Below, piece by piece: positions 32,921 through 33,062 of a DNA stretch of 33,062 bases. The translations under genes were made by a program, and so were the position numbers. The DNA is taken from contig CAIRSA010000587.1 of assembly GCA_903881085.1 (NCBI GenBank), forward strand, positions 1-33,062, in the 5' to 3' direction. Source of the stretch: an uncultured Acidobacteriia bacterium. Lineage in GTDB: Bacteria > Acidobacteriota > Terriglobia > Bryobacterales > Bryobacteraceae. The notes beneath the pieces are model-generated. The model was given only the letters and a program-made list of their open reading frames with translations. It had not been told where the DNA came from and did not search any database. Each line of letters opens with the position of its first letter. Position 1 is the first letter of the stretch.

Positions 32921-32941
32921 ATCCAATGTCGCTTACATTGA
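32921..32941 (+). repeat. Degenerate copy of the ccaatgt/acattgg palindrome
   Basis: It reads tccaatgt, loop cgctt, acattga. Six stem pairs remain, and the loop matches the two copies at 11816 and 12029 in its last three bases. It lies 18 bases after the ACT-domain gene. Confidence 0.5.
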
Positions 32942-32960
32942 CTAGAACGACGCGTCGCAT

Positions 32961-33018
32961 TTGGGGTCTGACACCTTTTTTCGGCAGTTGTTGCCGAAAA
33001 TGGGCTGTCTGACCCCAA
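32961..33018. repeat. REP-like imperfect palindrome, 58 bp
   Basis: The outer stem pairs ttggggtc-t-gaca (32961-32973) with tgtc-t-gaccccaa (33006-33018), with one mismatch. The inner stem is a perfect ttttcggca (32978-32986) with tgccgaaaa (32992-33000). The layout of two stems separated by a small internal loop is that of a REP or RAYT-substrate palindrome. The gacagccc segment on its minus strand also occurs in the inverted repeats around the RAYT gene. Confidence 0.65.
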
Positions 33019-33062
33019 TTGCCCTCCACCGCAATGCCCCAATGAATCGCTCACCAAATCGG

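Overview
The window looks like a chromosomal segment of an Acidobacteriota bacterium, probably of the Solibacter/Bryobacter type. The grounds are two very large Oar-like TonB-dependent receptors (carboxypeptidase-regulatory domain, plug and a roughly 900-residue barrel), moderately high GC, many secreted peptidases, 'RRDFI'-type N-termini on small-molecule enzymes, and palindromic intergenic repeats with a RAYT transposase. The lineage is inferred from gene style, not from a marker gene. No rRNA, tRNA, prophage or CRISPR array was found.

Layout. 1-711 has no convincing gene but holds two strong inverted repeats. 712-8139 carries the two TonB-dependent receptor-like genes (+); the second has a hairpin-rich leader. 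8188-9054 (-) is an AroE-like shikimate dehydrogenase with an altered substrate loop; its 3' end also forms what looks like the terminator of the opposing receptor gene. 9070-11802 (+) is a secreted two-domain M16 peptidase. 11816-12051 is a nested palindromic element. 12090-13673 (-) is a DUF2207 membrane protein and 13730-15823 (+) a secreted S9 peptidase.

15836-18147 (-) is the accessory region: a TIR-domain protein overlapping by ATGA a ParA/MinD-like 'KGGVGR' ATPase. It is probably a conflict or anti-phage module. Its base composition is lower in GC, and the ATPase gene contains two 9-base homopolymer tracts. A single-domain RelA/SpoT-type HD hydrolase (18192-18626, -) lies just upstream on the same strand.

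18702-26809 (+) is one tightly packed run of eight genes: an MBOAT acyltransferase, two paralogous SGNH proteins, a KAS III homologue with Ser in place of the catalytic Cys, a D-2-hydroxyacid dehydrogenase, an unrecognised 72-aa protein, a xylose-isomerase-like TIM barrel protein and an amidohydrolase. The first three resemble a cell-surface polysaccharide O-acylation unit. The last five look like a small-molecule pathway of unknown substrate.

26813-27615 is a RAYT (Y1 transposase) gene bracketed by 21-bp near-perfect inverted repeats. 27629-31718 (-) is a conserved housekeeping block tilS - ftsH - HAD phosphatase, with a 3 x 15 bp tandem repeat upstream of ftsH. 31723-32902 (+) is a KdsC-like phosphatase (TTG start) overlapping an ACT-domain protein of DUF5612 type. 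The last 160 bases hold two more palindromic repeats.
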